Assembly (NCBI GenBank): GCA_049487715.1
Contig: CP150552.1
Coordinates: 186,001-250,000, forward strand
DNA length: 64,000 nt
Source of the DNA: Pycnococcus provasolii
Taxonomy: Eukaryota; Chlorophyta; Pseudoscourfieldiophyceae; Pseudoscourfieldiales
Direction: 5' to 3'
The position numbers and the translations under genes are program-made. The notes below the pieces were generated by a model. The model saw nothing but the letters and a program-made list of their open reading frames with translations, had not been told where the DNA came from and ran no database searches. Shown piece after piece: positions 55,956 through 64,000 of this stretch (position 1 is the stretch's first letter; the number at the start of each line of letters is the position of its first letter).

Positions 55956-57808
55956 ATGCCCGAGGTGGTCAACGGCGGCGCTGCTGGCGCGTCCGGTGCT
56001 GGTGCGTCCGGTGCATCCTCTGATGTGAATAACAATGCGTCGTCGGAGCAGCTCGGCGCACTGTCGTACGTCTTTTTGAACTCGAAGGGTGGCATGGACG
56101 GCGTGGACATGCAGTCTGTTCAGCAAGTCGTCGCTGCCATGAGCGCAGGCTCGAGGCACGAAGCGAACGAGCGCAGAAAGGCAACCGAGCACGCCGAACG
56201 AACGAGGCAGCTTCTCCAGCGCAAATCCACGTGGGAAAGGGACAAAGTGGCCGTCGCAAAAAGCCGACGTGAGGTGGACGCGGCTGTCACGCGACTAGAG
56301 GAACAGCGGCGGCTTTCTTCTGTCTTTTGTCACGTAGACCAGGACCAGTACTACGCAGCGTGCGAAGAGCAAGAACGACCTGAACTCAGTGGAAAGGCGT
56401 TCGCTGTTGGTGGAATCGGCATGATTAGCACCGCCAATTACGTCGCTCGCAAGTACGGGGTCCGGTCGGCGATGCCTGGCTTCATTGCACTCAAGCTTTG
56501 CCCACACCTAATCTTTGTACGGCCGGACTTCAGCAAGTACACCGCGAAAGCTCAGGAAGTTCGTGGCGTTCTAAGAACCTTCGATGCGAACCTCCAAGTT
56601 CGTGGACTCGACGAGGCTTCTCTTGATGTGACGGCATACGTCAAGGGCAGGCGAGACCGCGACGTGCTGGAGGCTGTCGCGGAGAAGATTCGACACGATG
56701 TCGCGGCAGCAACAGGGGGGCTGACGTGCAGCGTAGGAATTGCGCCAACTCGCGAGCTTGCCAAAATAGCAAGCGACCGCAACAAGCCGAACGGCCAGTG
56801 CATCGTCGAAGACTTCACACGCGAGGCGGTATTGAGTTTTATTCGCTCGCTCGAGACGCGGAAGATTACAGGCATCGGCAAGGTGACGGACGCTTCGCTC
56901 AAGGCACTCGGAATCACTACGGTGGAGGATTTGTATAATGCGCGCTATCTGCTTCACGGCATACTCACGCCGACGGCGTCTTCGTTCCTGCTCAGAACGT
57001 CGCTAGGCATCGGTGCGGAGGATGTCTCTGCCGACAGAGGCGGCGCTGAAGATGATCAGCAGGAGCACAACCGCAAGAGCTGCTCTGTCGGTAAGTCTAC
57101 CTCAATTCAGCCATGGCGCATACATAACCTTAGATCAGCCACTAACCTACTACACCGTAAAATTCAACAGAGCGCACATTCGAGCCAATCGGCGACCGTC
57201 ACACGCTCTCAAGGAAGCTGATTGACATCGCATTTACTCTGTCTAGACATTTGCACGATCTAGGCCTGCGAGGTCATCAATTAACGCTCAAGATAAAGCT
57301 TTCAAACTTCGAAATCCGAAGTCGCCAGGTGACGCTTCCGCATGCGACCGACTCCAGCGACGATCTGATCCCCGCGGCTCTGAAGTTGCTCAAGGCTGAA
57401 TTGCCTCTCTCCGCTCGTCTGCTAGGTCTCAAGGTGAGTCAGTGGGAGAATGAGAATGATACTCAGGTGGCTTCTCGCGACATTCTGGCGCGATTTCTTC
57501 AAAAGGGTGATGAAGAGGATGAAGAGGGAGGGCTGAGGAAGGTGGAGGAGATTGTTCCATCGACGACGCCGACGCCGGCAGCAGCAGTAGCAGCAAAGAT
57601 GGCGCCGCCCACTACCGTCCGAAGTGAGCCGTGGGCTTGCATTGCGTGCACGCTAGAGAATGAGGCGTCAGCTAAGCGATGCGAGGCTTGTGGAGCACTC
57701 AAGGGTTCGAGCCTTCCTCCTACCTCCACTCTCGCTCTGGAAAAGAAGCGTCGATCGCCAACGTTACTTGATGGCTTCGCTTCGAGGTTGAAGAAGCGCA
57801 GCGGCTAA
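55956..57808 (+). CDS. POLK: DNA polymerase kappa (Y-family translesion polymerase)
   Basis: 590 residues after removal of one intron (57091-57170). The N-terminal clasp is present: VFLNSKGGMDGVDMQSVQQVV, NERRKATEHAERTRQLLQ. Catalytic motif I reads HVDQDQYYAACEE, keeping D128 and D130 and the steric-gate Tyr133, but with Q-D-Q-Y where Pol kappa has M-D-A-F. Motif III is RGLDEASLDVT (D219, E220). SVGIAPTRELAKIASDRNKPNGQ and a helix-hairpin-helix (KITGIGKVTDASLKALG) follow. The little finger starts at the splice (SCSVERTF). The C-terminus has a RanBP2-type zinc finger (WACIACTLENEASAKRCEAC). Met 55956 was chosen over 55884 because the upstream leader is hydrophobic and unlike the family. Confidence 0.93.
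57091..57170 (+). other. Spliceosomal intron in the Pol kappa gene, 80 bp
   Basis: GTAAGT donor, CACTAAC branch-point-like sequence at 57140-57146, AACAG acceptor. It separates frames that join as SCSV|ERTF at the conserved start of the little-finger domain. The length (80) restores the frame exactly. It is the only intron in the window supported by protein conservation on both sides. Confidence 0.9.
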
Positions 57809-58427
57809 AGCTTGCACTAGAAGAAAGATGTTGTTCTCTTTTTTGTATTCCATACTGTAATTAATAATTTGTTGCAATATATATATGTTCACACACTCTT
57901 CGCCTCTGCTGTGCCTTCTTCTTCGCCGACGTCGTGAGTCTTTTTGTGCGCGTGGGGCCGTGGGCGAGGCTGAAGGCGGCGCGGTGGGCGCCAACGAGGA
58001 TGAGCTGCCGCACACGATATGCGCGGTGATTATCTAGACTCCCGCCGCGGTGACGGCGCCATTGAACTTGATCCTTTTGGTTATGATCGGTTTTCGAGTT
58101 TCGACCGGGATCCCCAAAGTCCCTTTTATTGTAACGAAAGGTGGATAAATCTACAGCGGATCCCTGAATCTGGCTTTCCAGGGACTCACTTGACGAGTCC
58201 GTAGGGCGTAGGGGCCCGCTCTCAGCTCTGGGCCCTCTTGAGAGAGAACAAGTTTTCAAGGCGCATAGGACTCTACACATTCGGGTTTTTTTTTGCACTA
58301 CGTACGGGTATTATGATCGCCATGGACGAAACCTTTTTTTTTTGCAGCTCGAGAATAATGATGGGAGGGACGACCGACATAACAATTGTCAGTTTATTAT
58401 TATGTACAGTATATGCAATAATTTCTC
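57809..58427. other. Convergent intergenic interval
   Basis: Lies between two convergent stops. It contains an AATATATATA stretch at ~57876-57887, two GGATCCC words and poly-T runs (58286, 58333). No ORF or RNA gene is convincing. Confidence 0.5.
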
Positions 58428-59888
58428 CTAGACAACCTTGATGAAGAACCAACTTGATTGAACCAAGATGCCACGCTCCTGCAGCTCCCTAATAAAATAC
58501 GCGTCGCGCTCGTCCTTCGTCAGACGTATCCACTCATGCCCCGCTATGCACAATACGTCCAGGCCAAGCTTGCGCAAGTCGCAATTGCGCGCGTACGTCG
58601 ATCCATCAATGCGGTACGTGCCGTCAGATGCTCGCAAGAAGTGCGTGGGACCGTCGCATTCGATCGTAAGCAGCCTCTCGCCACCGTCGTCGGTACGACC
58701 ACGCACGAGCATGTCGACGCAGTGCATGCCATCCTCAGTAAGCGCTTCAACGTCGTAAGCGATGCCGAGACGATCGAGGCATGCGGCGACTTCCTCCTCT
58801 AAGGATGAACGAGATGATGATGAAGCACGACGAGCGAGCGACTTCGCCCATGCCTCGCGTGCCTGATCGAGCAAGGCTGCTGAAGGCTTGAAGCGATCGC
58901 CGAGCAGGTGATGCGCCTGGAAGATTTGCAGGAAGTGTTGCTCTTCAACCGTGCTGAATTCTATGGCCTCTAGTTGATGCAGAAGTCGATCCAAGACGTT
59001 CTGGTTGATAGTGATCTTATCGCCCTCGATGTTGTTCATTAGCATCGCAACCGCCCATACCGTGTTCACGAGAGCCTGCGAGTTGAAGTCGTCGACGCAA
59101 GCGAGCATGCGGCGCTCCAGTGCACCTAACACCTTAGCTGACGGGTTGTGTCTCATCGTCGCCCACGCCCATACCGTGTTCGCGAGATTCTGCGGAATGA
59201 AGTCGTCGACGCAAGCGAGCATGCGGCGCTCGAGAGCAGCAAGCGCCTCAGCTGATGGCTGGTGTCGCATCATCGCCCATGCCCACACCGTGTTCGCGAG
59301 CTCCTGCGGATCGAAGTCCTCGACGCGCGCGAACATGCGGCGCTCAAGAGCAGCAAGCACCTGAGCGGACGGCTGGTGCCGCATCGTCGCCCACGCCCAT
59401 ACCGTGTTCGCGAGTGCCTGCGGGATGAAGTCGTCGACGCACGCGAGCATGCGGTGCTCAAGAGCAGCAAGCACCTGAGCGGACGGCTCGTGTCGCATCG
59501 TCGCCCACGCCCATACCGTGTTCGCGAGATGCTGCGGCTCGAAGTCGTCGACGGTCACCCTATGTACTTGGTCACTCAAGTAATGCACCATGGAATGATT
59601 CCCGTGGTATCCTAATTTGGCATAAGACCATAGCAGGTTGGCAACGATGCGTGCAGGAATTCTCTCAAAGCCTAGCAGGCGCTCCTCTAGCAGAAGAAGC
59701 ACGCTGTCACGCTGACTGTTGCGAAGCGTTCTCGTGCCCCTCCTCACCGTGAGCTTCGCGAGTTTGTTTGCTGCTGTACTCACGTGAATCTCGTTGAATT
59801 CGCCGACGTGGTGCTTGACGATGTCCGCGAGTGCACCGTCATTTGGCGCGTTCACGATACGCGAGGTGAGTATTCTCGCCGCGGACAT
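58428..59888 (-). CDS. RAP-domain protein with near-identical 38-residue helical repeats
   Basis: About 486 residues from MSAARILTSRI; five codons further upstream (59903) is an alternative. Four to five tandem 38-residue repeats (~115-300) share LANTVWAWATMRH...PSA-x-VLxALExRM and are nearly identical at DNA level (114-bp period). They are helical-hairpin repeats as in OPR/FASTK-like organelle RNA-binding proteins. The C-terminal RAP domain shows DVEALTEDGMHCVDM, LTIECDGPTHFLRA, TYARNCDLRKLGLDVL and HEWIRL. Such proteins act in chloroplast or mitochondrial RNA processing or translation. The N-terminus is Ala/Arg-containing and could be a transit peptide. Confidence 0.88.
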   Translation of the reverse strand: MSAARILTSRIVNAPNDGALADIVKHHVGEFNEIHVSTAANKLAKLTVRRGTRTLRNSQRDSVLLLLEERLLGFERIPARIVANLLWSYAKLGYHGNHSMVHYLSDQVHRVTVDDFEPQHLANTVWAWATMRHEPSAQVLAALEHRMLACVDDFIPQALANTVWAWATMRHQPSAQVLAALERRMFARVEDFDPQELANTVWAWAMMRHQPSAEALAALERRMLACVDDFIPQNLANTVWAWATMRHNPSAKVLGALERRMLACVDDFNSQALVNTVWAVAMLMNNIEGDKITINQNVLDRLLHQLEAIEFSTVEEQHFLQIFQAHHLLGDRFKPSAALLDQAREAWAKSLARRASSSSRSSLEEEVAACLDRLGIAYDVEALTEDGMHCVDMLVRGRTDDGGERLLTIECDGPTHFLRASDGTYRIDGSTYARNCDLRKLGLDVLCIAGHEWIRLTKDERDAYFIRELQERGILVQSSWFFIKVV

Positions 59889-60187
59889 GCTGAAAACATA
59901 CAAATGTAGTCTATGATGAAAATCGCGAACGAATTCAAAAAATCAAAAGTGGATTTTCAATTTTCCCATTATTTCCCACCGTTGTTGTTGTTGCTGAACG
60001 AACCCCAATTCGCCAAGCGAGGCGTGCCGTGCCGTAAACCCGATCTCATGAGAAATTATCATCTTTCGACTTTCGCTCTTGCAATCCAATGGATTACAAC
60101 ATCCTCCTCCGTGGTAGCCATGATGATGATTGCTGCGCGCCGCTTCCTGCTTAGTTGTAAAGTATTGTTCTGGTAATATCGTACAAT

Positions 60188-63124
60188 TTACACATATACA
60201 TATACATATACAAACAACATGAGCGACACCATGTAACCAAGACTAAGAAATCGTCTCGTCGCCGCGCTTTCGCAGATGCCACACAAGCCGCTCTCGACAC
60301 ACATGCTATAGCCATCGTGACCTGAGACAAGCTGCTTCTTGCCGCTGAAATACGGCGTACCCTTCGTGCCATGGTATGCACAGTAGCCATCGGGCCTAAT
60401 TTGCAAGCCCGGCTTTTCAGAGAGCGCCTTCTCCGCGGCGCACAACTCTTCCGCAGCCTCGTTTGCTTCCTCGTCTAGGACCACCTTGCCCTTTTCGGCA
60501 TCCCAGCGCGTCTGCCGCGTGTTATGGTAACGGCACATGCAGTACGGCACTGCATCGATATTTGGGTCGTAAGCGCATGTACCGTTGCCGCTGCAGTACC
60601 GGCCGTCAAGGTCTTTGAGGCACTCCAGATGGCACTTGTCTCCAAACCAATTATCATCGCACGTGCACACTGCCGTCCCCAGCGTGGCATTCGGAGTGCA
60701 CACGCCGTGCCCGGAGCAAACGAGGCCCTCAATGTCGTTGTCCTGTAATCTTGCTTCCTCCTCCTCCGCCACCGGGCACTTGTATTGACACCTTCGCCCA
60801 AGGAACGTGCGTTTGCACTTGCACGTTCCCGTAGCTTCGTCGCATTCGCCATTCCGAGAGCATATCATTCCGTCAGCGTCCTCTGGACAAGGCTTGGAAG
60901 TCTGCAGGAATAGCGCGCCGCCCACGGCGATATCTGTGACAGTGTGATTGTTCTGGGAGTGGAATTCCAGCTGCATCGGCGCGTGCGCCTCGTACAGACC
61001 TGTGTTGTCCGCAAGCGCACCGCTGGGATATTTCGCGGCACGCTCGTACGTTTTATTGCCACCTTGGAACACGCCCGGCCCACTTTGCCCGCAGTCGCAG
61101 AAAGACTCATTTGCCCAACCGTTGCAGAATCCCGTTGCAACGCAGCCTCGCGTGTTTCCCATGCACTCGCACGTGCATTCCACGCGTGGGCTCAACGGCG
61201 GCATCGGTGGGAAGGTGTACGCGCTCGACGCTGCACGCAGAGGTGGCGCGGGTGGGGCGCGTGGGCACTTGAAATCTTTTGGCGAGTGGACCGGGCAAAA
61301 GCCGCACCCGCACGTGCCCTGCTCTCCGTGGCTGTTCGTTCCCCAGGTGTACACCGATCCTGCGTCCGTGAGAGCCATTGTCGCAAAATTCGCTGCGGCA
61401 ACTTTGATAAACCGCTGACGCGGTGGGCCTTTTAGGCGCCCCTTGATGAGAGTGCGCTCCACCTTGGTAATAACATTCTGGTTTTCGTCGAGCTGCGTGA
61501 TCGACTGCACTTCGTAGAAATCAAAATGATCGACGCGCTTGGGCGTGTAAGTCGGCACGCGCGTGTTCGTCTCTCGATTCGTCGTCTCGAATCCCATGCC
61601 AAGTTGACCCTGCATGTTGTCACCCCAGGCGTAGATCTCGCCGCGGTTGAGAAGCACGACGACGTGGTGACTGCCACAAGCCATATTGCGCACGGGAAAT
61701 GCGGTCACCTTGACAGCCACGGATCCATCAGGCTGCAGCTCCTCACCGATCGTGCCCTCACCAAGCATGCCAATCAGAACGGGCATGACCTGCCGATTGT
61801 AGTATCTCCCGGTGACATTGTCGAAGCGATTGCGCGTGTACGTCTCAGTGTTGTGAGCGACGCGCACGTACTCCTGCCCGATTCCAAGCTGGCCGTAGTA
61901 GTTGTCTCCAAAGGCCCAGAGTTGGTTGCTCGTGTCCACGGCAACCGTGAATGCGCTCTCCAGGCCTAGATTCTCCGCAGGATCTACCACTTCCTCCTCC
62001 TCCGTGACATTCGAACCGACCAGGAGATCGCCGGGCCCTGGGGGTGGTGCATCCACCTGTTCGGCAAATTCGTTCGCCGGCGGCGGCGGGTTCGGCGGCG
62101 GAGGAGGAGGTGGCGACTTTTGCAGGAGCGAGCGCATGCCGCCGCCAACGTGGCCGCACGCACTGACCATCTTCATGGGCGGCAGGCGATTGCCGTCGGC
62201 GTTTTGCGTGACTAGGTACGGCTCAAAGCGAGGACCGAGGCACGGATCCAGCCCTTCGCCGAACGGCCTGAGGCAGTCGTACCCGAGTCCGAGCTGGCCT
62301 TCGTTGTTCGCGCCCCACACGACAAGGATGCCCTCGGTGCTAAGTGCGACGACGTGCGCAGGCCCGCACGTGACGTTGACGATCGTCAGACCTCTGAGCG
62401 GACCCTCCACCAGCCGCGGCACGTCCGTGTATATGACGGTGCGATCACCAAGGCCGAGCTGGCCGAAGCGATTGCTTCCCCACGTGTACACCTTTCCTGC
62501 GCCGGTCACGACAGTAGTGCTTGCAAGGCCAAGGCACGCGTCGACGATCGGCTGAGGCGTGCCACCCTTGTCGCGCACCACCACGCGTCTGGGCTCGAAG
62601 CTGGCAATTAGTCCCTTCTCGGGCGGCGGCGGAGCGGCGGGTGGCGCGTCTGGGGCTTGCGGCGGCGGCGGTTCGGCGCCTCCCAGTGTCTCGAGGTTTG
62701 TCTCGCTGTCTTCAGCACCGAGCCCAAGCTGTCCCTCTCGATTTCGTCCCCAGACGTGCAGCGAACCGTCGCGCGCGATGGCAAGCGAGTGGTCGACACC
62801 CGCGATGATGCGCTCCGGCCCTCGCATCGGCGCCGACTTGGGGACGTTCTCCCAGTTGAGCGCTTCCAGCGGCTGCGGGCTGCACTGCGCTGGCTTGGGC
62901 AAGAACGACTGGCCTGGAAAGTTCCCAATGCCAGCCTCACCGTATCGGTTGTCTCCCCACGCGTACACACGCGTGTATGCGAGTTTCGACTTCTCCGTTG
63001 AACCTGCGGTTGCCTGACCAAGCACCATGAGTGAGACAGATTTTCTCTGGATAATTGGAAATGAGAAGAAGACCAGGAATATGACGAGGAGGTACACCAC
63101 CCGAGGGGTTCTTGAACGAGACAT
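60188..63124 (-). CDS. RCC1-repeat and EGF-like surface protein
   Basis: About 978 residues from Met 63124, which places the hydrophobic VVYLLVIFLVFFSFPII at the N-terminus as a signal sequence or anchor; an upstream in-frame Met (63325) is less likely. RCC1 repeats fill the first ~600 residues: VYAWGDNRYGEAGIG, LHVWGRNREGQLGLG, VYTWGSNRFGQLGLG, LVVWGANNEGQLGLG, LWAFGDNYYGQLGIG, IYAWGDNMQGQLGMG, VYTWGTNSHGEQGTC. Pro-rich inserts separate blades. Cys-rich EGF-like modules follow (CSRNGECDEATGTCKC, CSGHGVC, CSGNGTC). The C-terminus is hydrophobic, a membrane or GPI signal. The ligand or function is unknown; cell-surface location is inferred. Confidence 0.85.
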   Translation of the reverse strand: MSRSRTPRVVYLLVIFLVFFSFPIIQRKSVSLMVLGQATAGSTEKSKLAYTRVYAWGDNRYGEAGIGNFPGQSFLPKPAQCSPQPLEALNWENVPKSAPMRGPERIIAGVDHSLAIARDGSLHVWGRNREGQLGLGAEDSETNLETLGGAEPPPPQAPDAPPAAPPPPEKGLIASFEPRRVVVRDKGGTPQPIVDACLGLASTTVVTGAGKVYTWGSNRFGQLGLGDRTVIYTDVPRLVEGPLRGLTIVNVTCGPAHVVALSTEGILVVWGANNEGQLGLGYDCLRPFGEGLDPCLGPRFEPYLVTQNADGNRLPPMKMVSACGHVGGGMRSLLQKSPPPPPPPNPPPPANEFAEQVDAPPPGPGDLLVGSNVTEEEEVVDPAENLGLESAFTVAVDTSNQLWAFGDNYYGQLGIGQEYVRVAHNTETYTRNRFDNVTGRYYNRQVMPVLIGMLGEGTIGEELQPDGSVAVKVTAFPVRNMACGSHHVVVLLNRGEIYAWGDNMQGQLGMGFETTNRETNTRVPTYTPKRVDHFDFYEVQSITQLDENQNVITKVERTLIKGRLKGPPRQRFIKVAAANFATMALTDAGSVYTWGTNSHGEQGTCGCGFCPVHSPKDFKCPRAPPAPPLRAASSAYTFPPMPPLSPRVECTCECMGNTRGCVATGFCNGWANESFCDCGQSGPGVFQGGNKTYERAAKYPSGALADNTGLYEAHAPMQLEFHSQNNHTVTDIAVGGALFLQTSKPCPEDADGMICSRNGECDEATGTCKCKRTFLGRRCQYKCPVAEEEEARLQDNDIEGLVCSGHGVCTPNATLGTAVCTCDDNWFGDKCHLECLKDLDGRYCSGNGTCAYDPNIDAVPYCMCRYHNTRQTRWDAEKGKVVLDEEANEAAEELCAAEKALSEKPGLQIRPDGYCAYHGTKGTPYFSGKKQLVSGHDGYSMCVESGLCGICESAATRRFLSLGYMVSLMLFVYVYVYV
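60189..60217. repeat. ACATAT microsatellite at the RCC1-EGF stop codon
   Basis: CACATATACATATACATATACAAAC lies inside the last codons of the gene and encodes the repetitive VYVYVYV C-terminus, so repeat length would change the tail. Confidence 0.85.
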
Positions 63125-63365
63125 GTGAAAAGAGCGGCCTTGATGACGACATACAGGCCTTGCATTTGTCTGCGTGCGTGACCAAAACCAAGACCAAGAC
63201 GAAGCGGACATGAATGTCGTGCAAGGCTGGAGAGACACTGCAGTGGTTGTGGTTGTGTGAGGGGGAGATGGAGGTGGAGGCCGCGACATGAATCGTTCTC
63301 TTAGGGATGACGCGGCGTTGGACATTTCTTAAAGTTTTCTAAAATACTCTTCGGAGGAGGGGAGG

Positions 63366-63395
63366 GATAACCCTAACCCTAACCGAACCGAACCG
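63366..63395. repeat. CCCTAA telomere-like array
   Basis: Two CCCTAA units followed by three CCGAA variants, about 240 bp upstream of the RCC1-EGF start codon (63124). Confidence 0.8.
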
Positions 63396-63513
63396 ATGCT
63401 TCCGGACAGCCAGCCGGAGGGGGGCCATTGGCTGACTGGAAGTTGGAGGGGTGGGCGGTCATGGTGCCAAGGGGTGGGAAGTGCCAAGTAATCAAGCAAG
63501 AAAGTTTTTTGTA

Positions 63514-63530
63514 ACACACACACACACACA
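63514..63530. repeat. (CA)n microsatellite
   Basis: Eight AC units just downstream of the SnRK2 stop codon, in the presumed 3' UTR. Confidence 0.9.
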
Positions 63531-63567
63531 AACACGTTTATCGTTTTAGCATTTTTTGGAGTATTCA

Positions 63568-64000
63568 CTACTGATTCCCGAAACGCGGAGTGGTGTTCAA
63601 GTCCGCCCCCATGCTATTTGCATTGTTCAGGGCGGGATACGTCAACTCCGTCGGCGACGCGTCGAGCGTGATGTCCCAACCAAATTCGCCACTCGGGCCG
63701 CCGTCGTTCAACATGTCCTCGTCAAACCCGGTGCTCGCGCCGCCGGGAAGGCTTCCCTGGCTGCCACCCACGAGTGACGCGTCGCCTGCGGCGCCAGACG
63801 CCACGCCGTCGCTGCTCGGCGCCGCGGCGAGCTCGAGGATACGAATCACCTGCTCTTCCGCCTGCGTGGGCAACTCCTGCGGCAAGTTCTCCGCCGCGGC
63901 GTGCGGATGCTGCCACACCTGCACCTCCTGCGGCAAGTTGACGTTGAACCACGGGTGTCTCCACACGTCGGAGATTGTGGCGCGGTCCTGCGGCTTGGCT
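63568..64000 (-). CDS. SnRK2-type protein kinase, C-terminal part (partial)
   Basis: The frame runs off the window edge, so only ~143 C-terminal residues are seen. It starts in kinase subdomain XI: AKPQDRATISDVWRHPWF, then NVNLPQE and, after a short spacer, LPTQAEEQVIRILELAAA. The HPWF-x-x-NLP then Q-x-x-E-x-(V/I)-x-x-I-(I/L)-x-x-A arrangement is that of plant SnRK2 (subdomain XI plus the SnRK2 box). The tail is Gly/Asp/Ser-rich, with EFGWDITLD. SnRK2 kinases respond to osmotic stress and nutrient signals; this family is a good green-lineage marker. The kinase lobe must be checked beyond the window. Confidence 0.8.
   Translation of the reverse strand, partial: AKPQDRATISDVWRHPWFNVNLPQEVQVWQHPHAAAENLPQELPTQAEEQVIRILELAAAPSSDGVASGAAGDASLVGGSQGSLPGGASTGFDEDMLNDGGPSGEFGWDITLDASPTELTYPALNNANSMGADLNTTPRFGNQ

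Noticed and set aside
1-64000. CRISPR arrays, bacterial operons, rRNA genes
   Set aside because: No regularly spaced repeat-spacer arrays, Shine-Dalgarno-led operons or rRNA-like sequence were seen; the gene content is nuclear eukaryotic.

Overview
The window looks like nuclear DNA from a compact, gene-dense photosynthetic eukaryote, most probably a small green alga. The evidence is plant-type genes: a SnRK2-type kinase tail, an RWA/CAS1-type acetyltransferase, a plant-type DUF89 phosphatase, thylakoid-lumen proteins with twin-arginine or lumenal targeting, a RAP protein with helical repeats, and GT29. The genes are eukaryotic (Beclin/ATG6, PRP28, NAT10, exosome, Pol kappa), long and mostly intron-free. 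One spliceosomal intron is clear (57091-57170). Intergenic gaps are short, and neighbours are often convergent or divergent. Species cannot be fixed from sequence alone. Short TTAGGG/CCCTAA arrays occur in several promoters but none is a chromosome end.

Layout. 1-7.1 kb: the 3' part of a very large polycystin-type channel with a DUF5011-like ectodomain, then a histidine-phosphatase gene. 7.2-12.1 kb: ATG6/Beclin with a PAT-like (DIRS-group) tyrosine-recombinase retroelement 55 bp upstream of its start codon. The element has A-ORFs-B-A-B split direct repeats but has lost its reverse transcriptase. 12.4-16.6 kb: lumenal FKBP, lumenal DUF4399-like protein, UCH-type deubiquitinase and GT29 glycosyltransferase. 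16.7-20.9 kb: a 4.2-kb DNA transposon with identical 20-bp + 27-bp inverted terminal segments, a DDE_Tnp_4 (ISL2EU/Harbinger-like) transposase, and a decayed companion gene that reads XPG nuclease - SAP - SWIM zinc finger. 21-23.9 kb: small uncertain gene, a repeat protein with a sperm-tail-like motif, and a 363-bp MITE with a perfect 7-bp target-site duplication.

23.9-40 kb: DUF89 phosphatase, a tubulin-tyrosine-ligase-like ATP-grasp protein with a signal anchor, NAT10/Kre33 RNA acetyltransferase, PRP28 DEAD-box splicing helicase, a TMEM53-like hydrolase, a tandem ABM protein, the CAS1/RWA acetyltransferase and unassigned proteins. 40-53.7 kb: a Pro-rich coiled-coil protein, minisatellites, an NAD kinase whose two halves lie in different frames, a RING-H2 protein, an unassigned organelle-type protein, a secreted class-C beta-lactamase-like hydrolase, fused NAD(P) transhydrogenase and a bacterial-type DUF3748 propeller. 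54.5-64 kb: a 90-aa membrane protein only 16 nt upstream of an MTR3-like exosome gene, DNA polymerase kappa, the RAP/helical-repeat protein, a large RCC1-EGF surface protein, and the C-terminus of a SnRK2 kinase at the window edge.

Most genes are housekeeping and show no shared operon logic. Possible functional groupings, all inferred: Golgi glycan modification (GT29 and CAS1), RNA processing (NAT10, PRP28, MTR3), lumenal redox/folding (FKBP, DUF4399), and cilia-related proteins (polycystin, the repeat protein at 22 kb). The most novel-looking content is the XPG-SAP-SWIM transposon and the PAT-like element beside ATG6.
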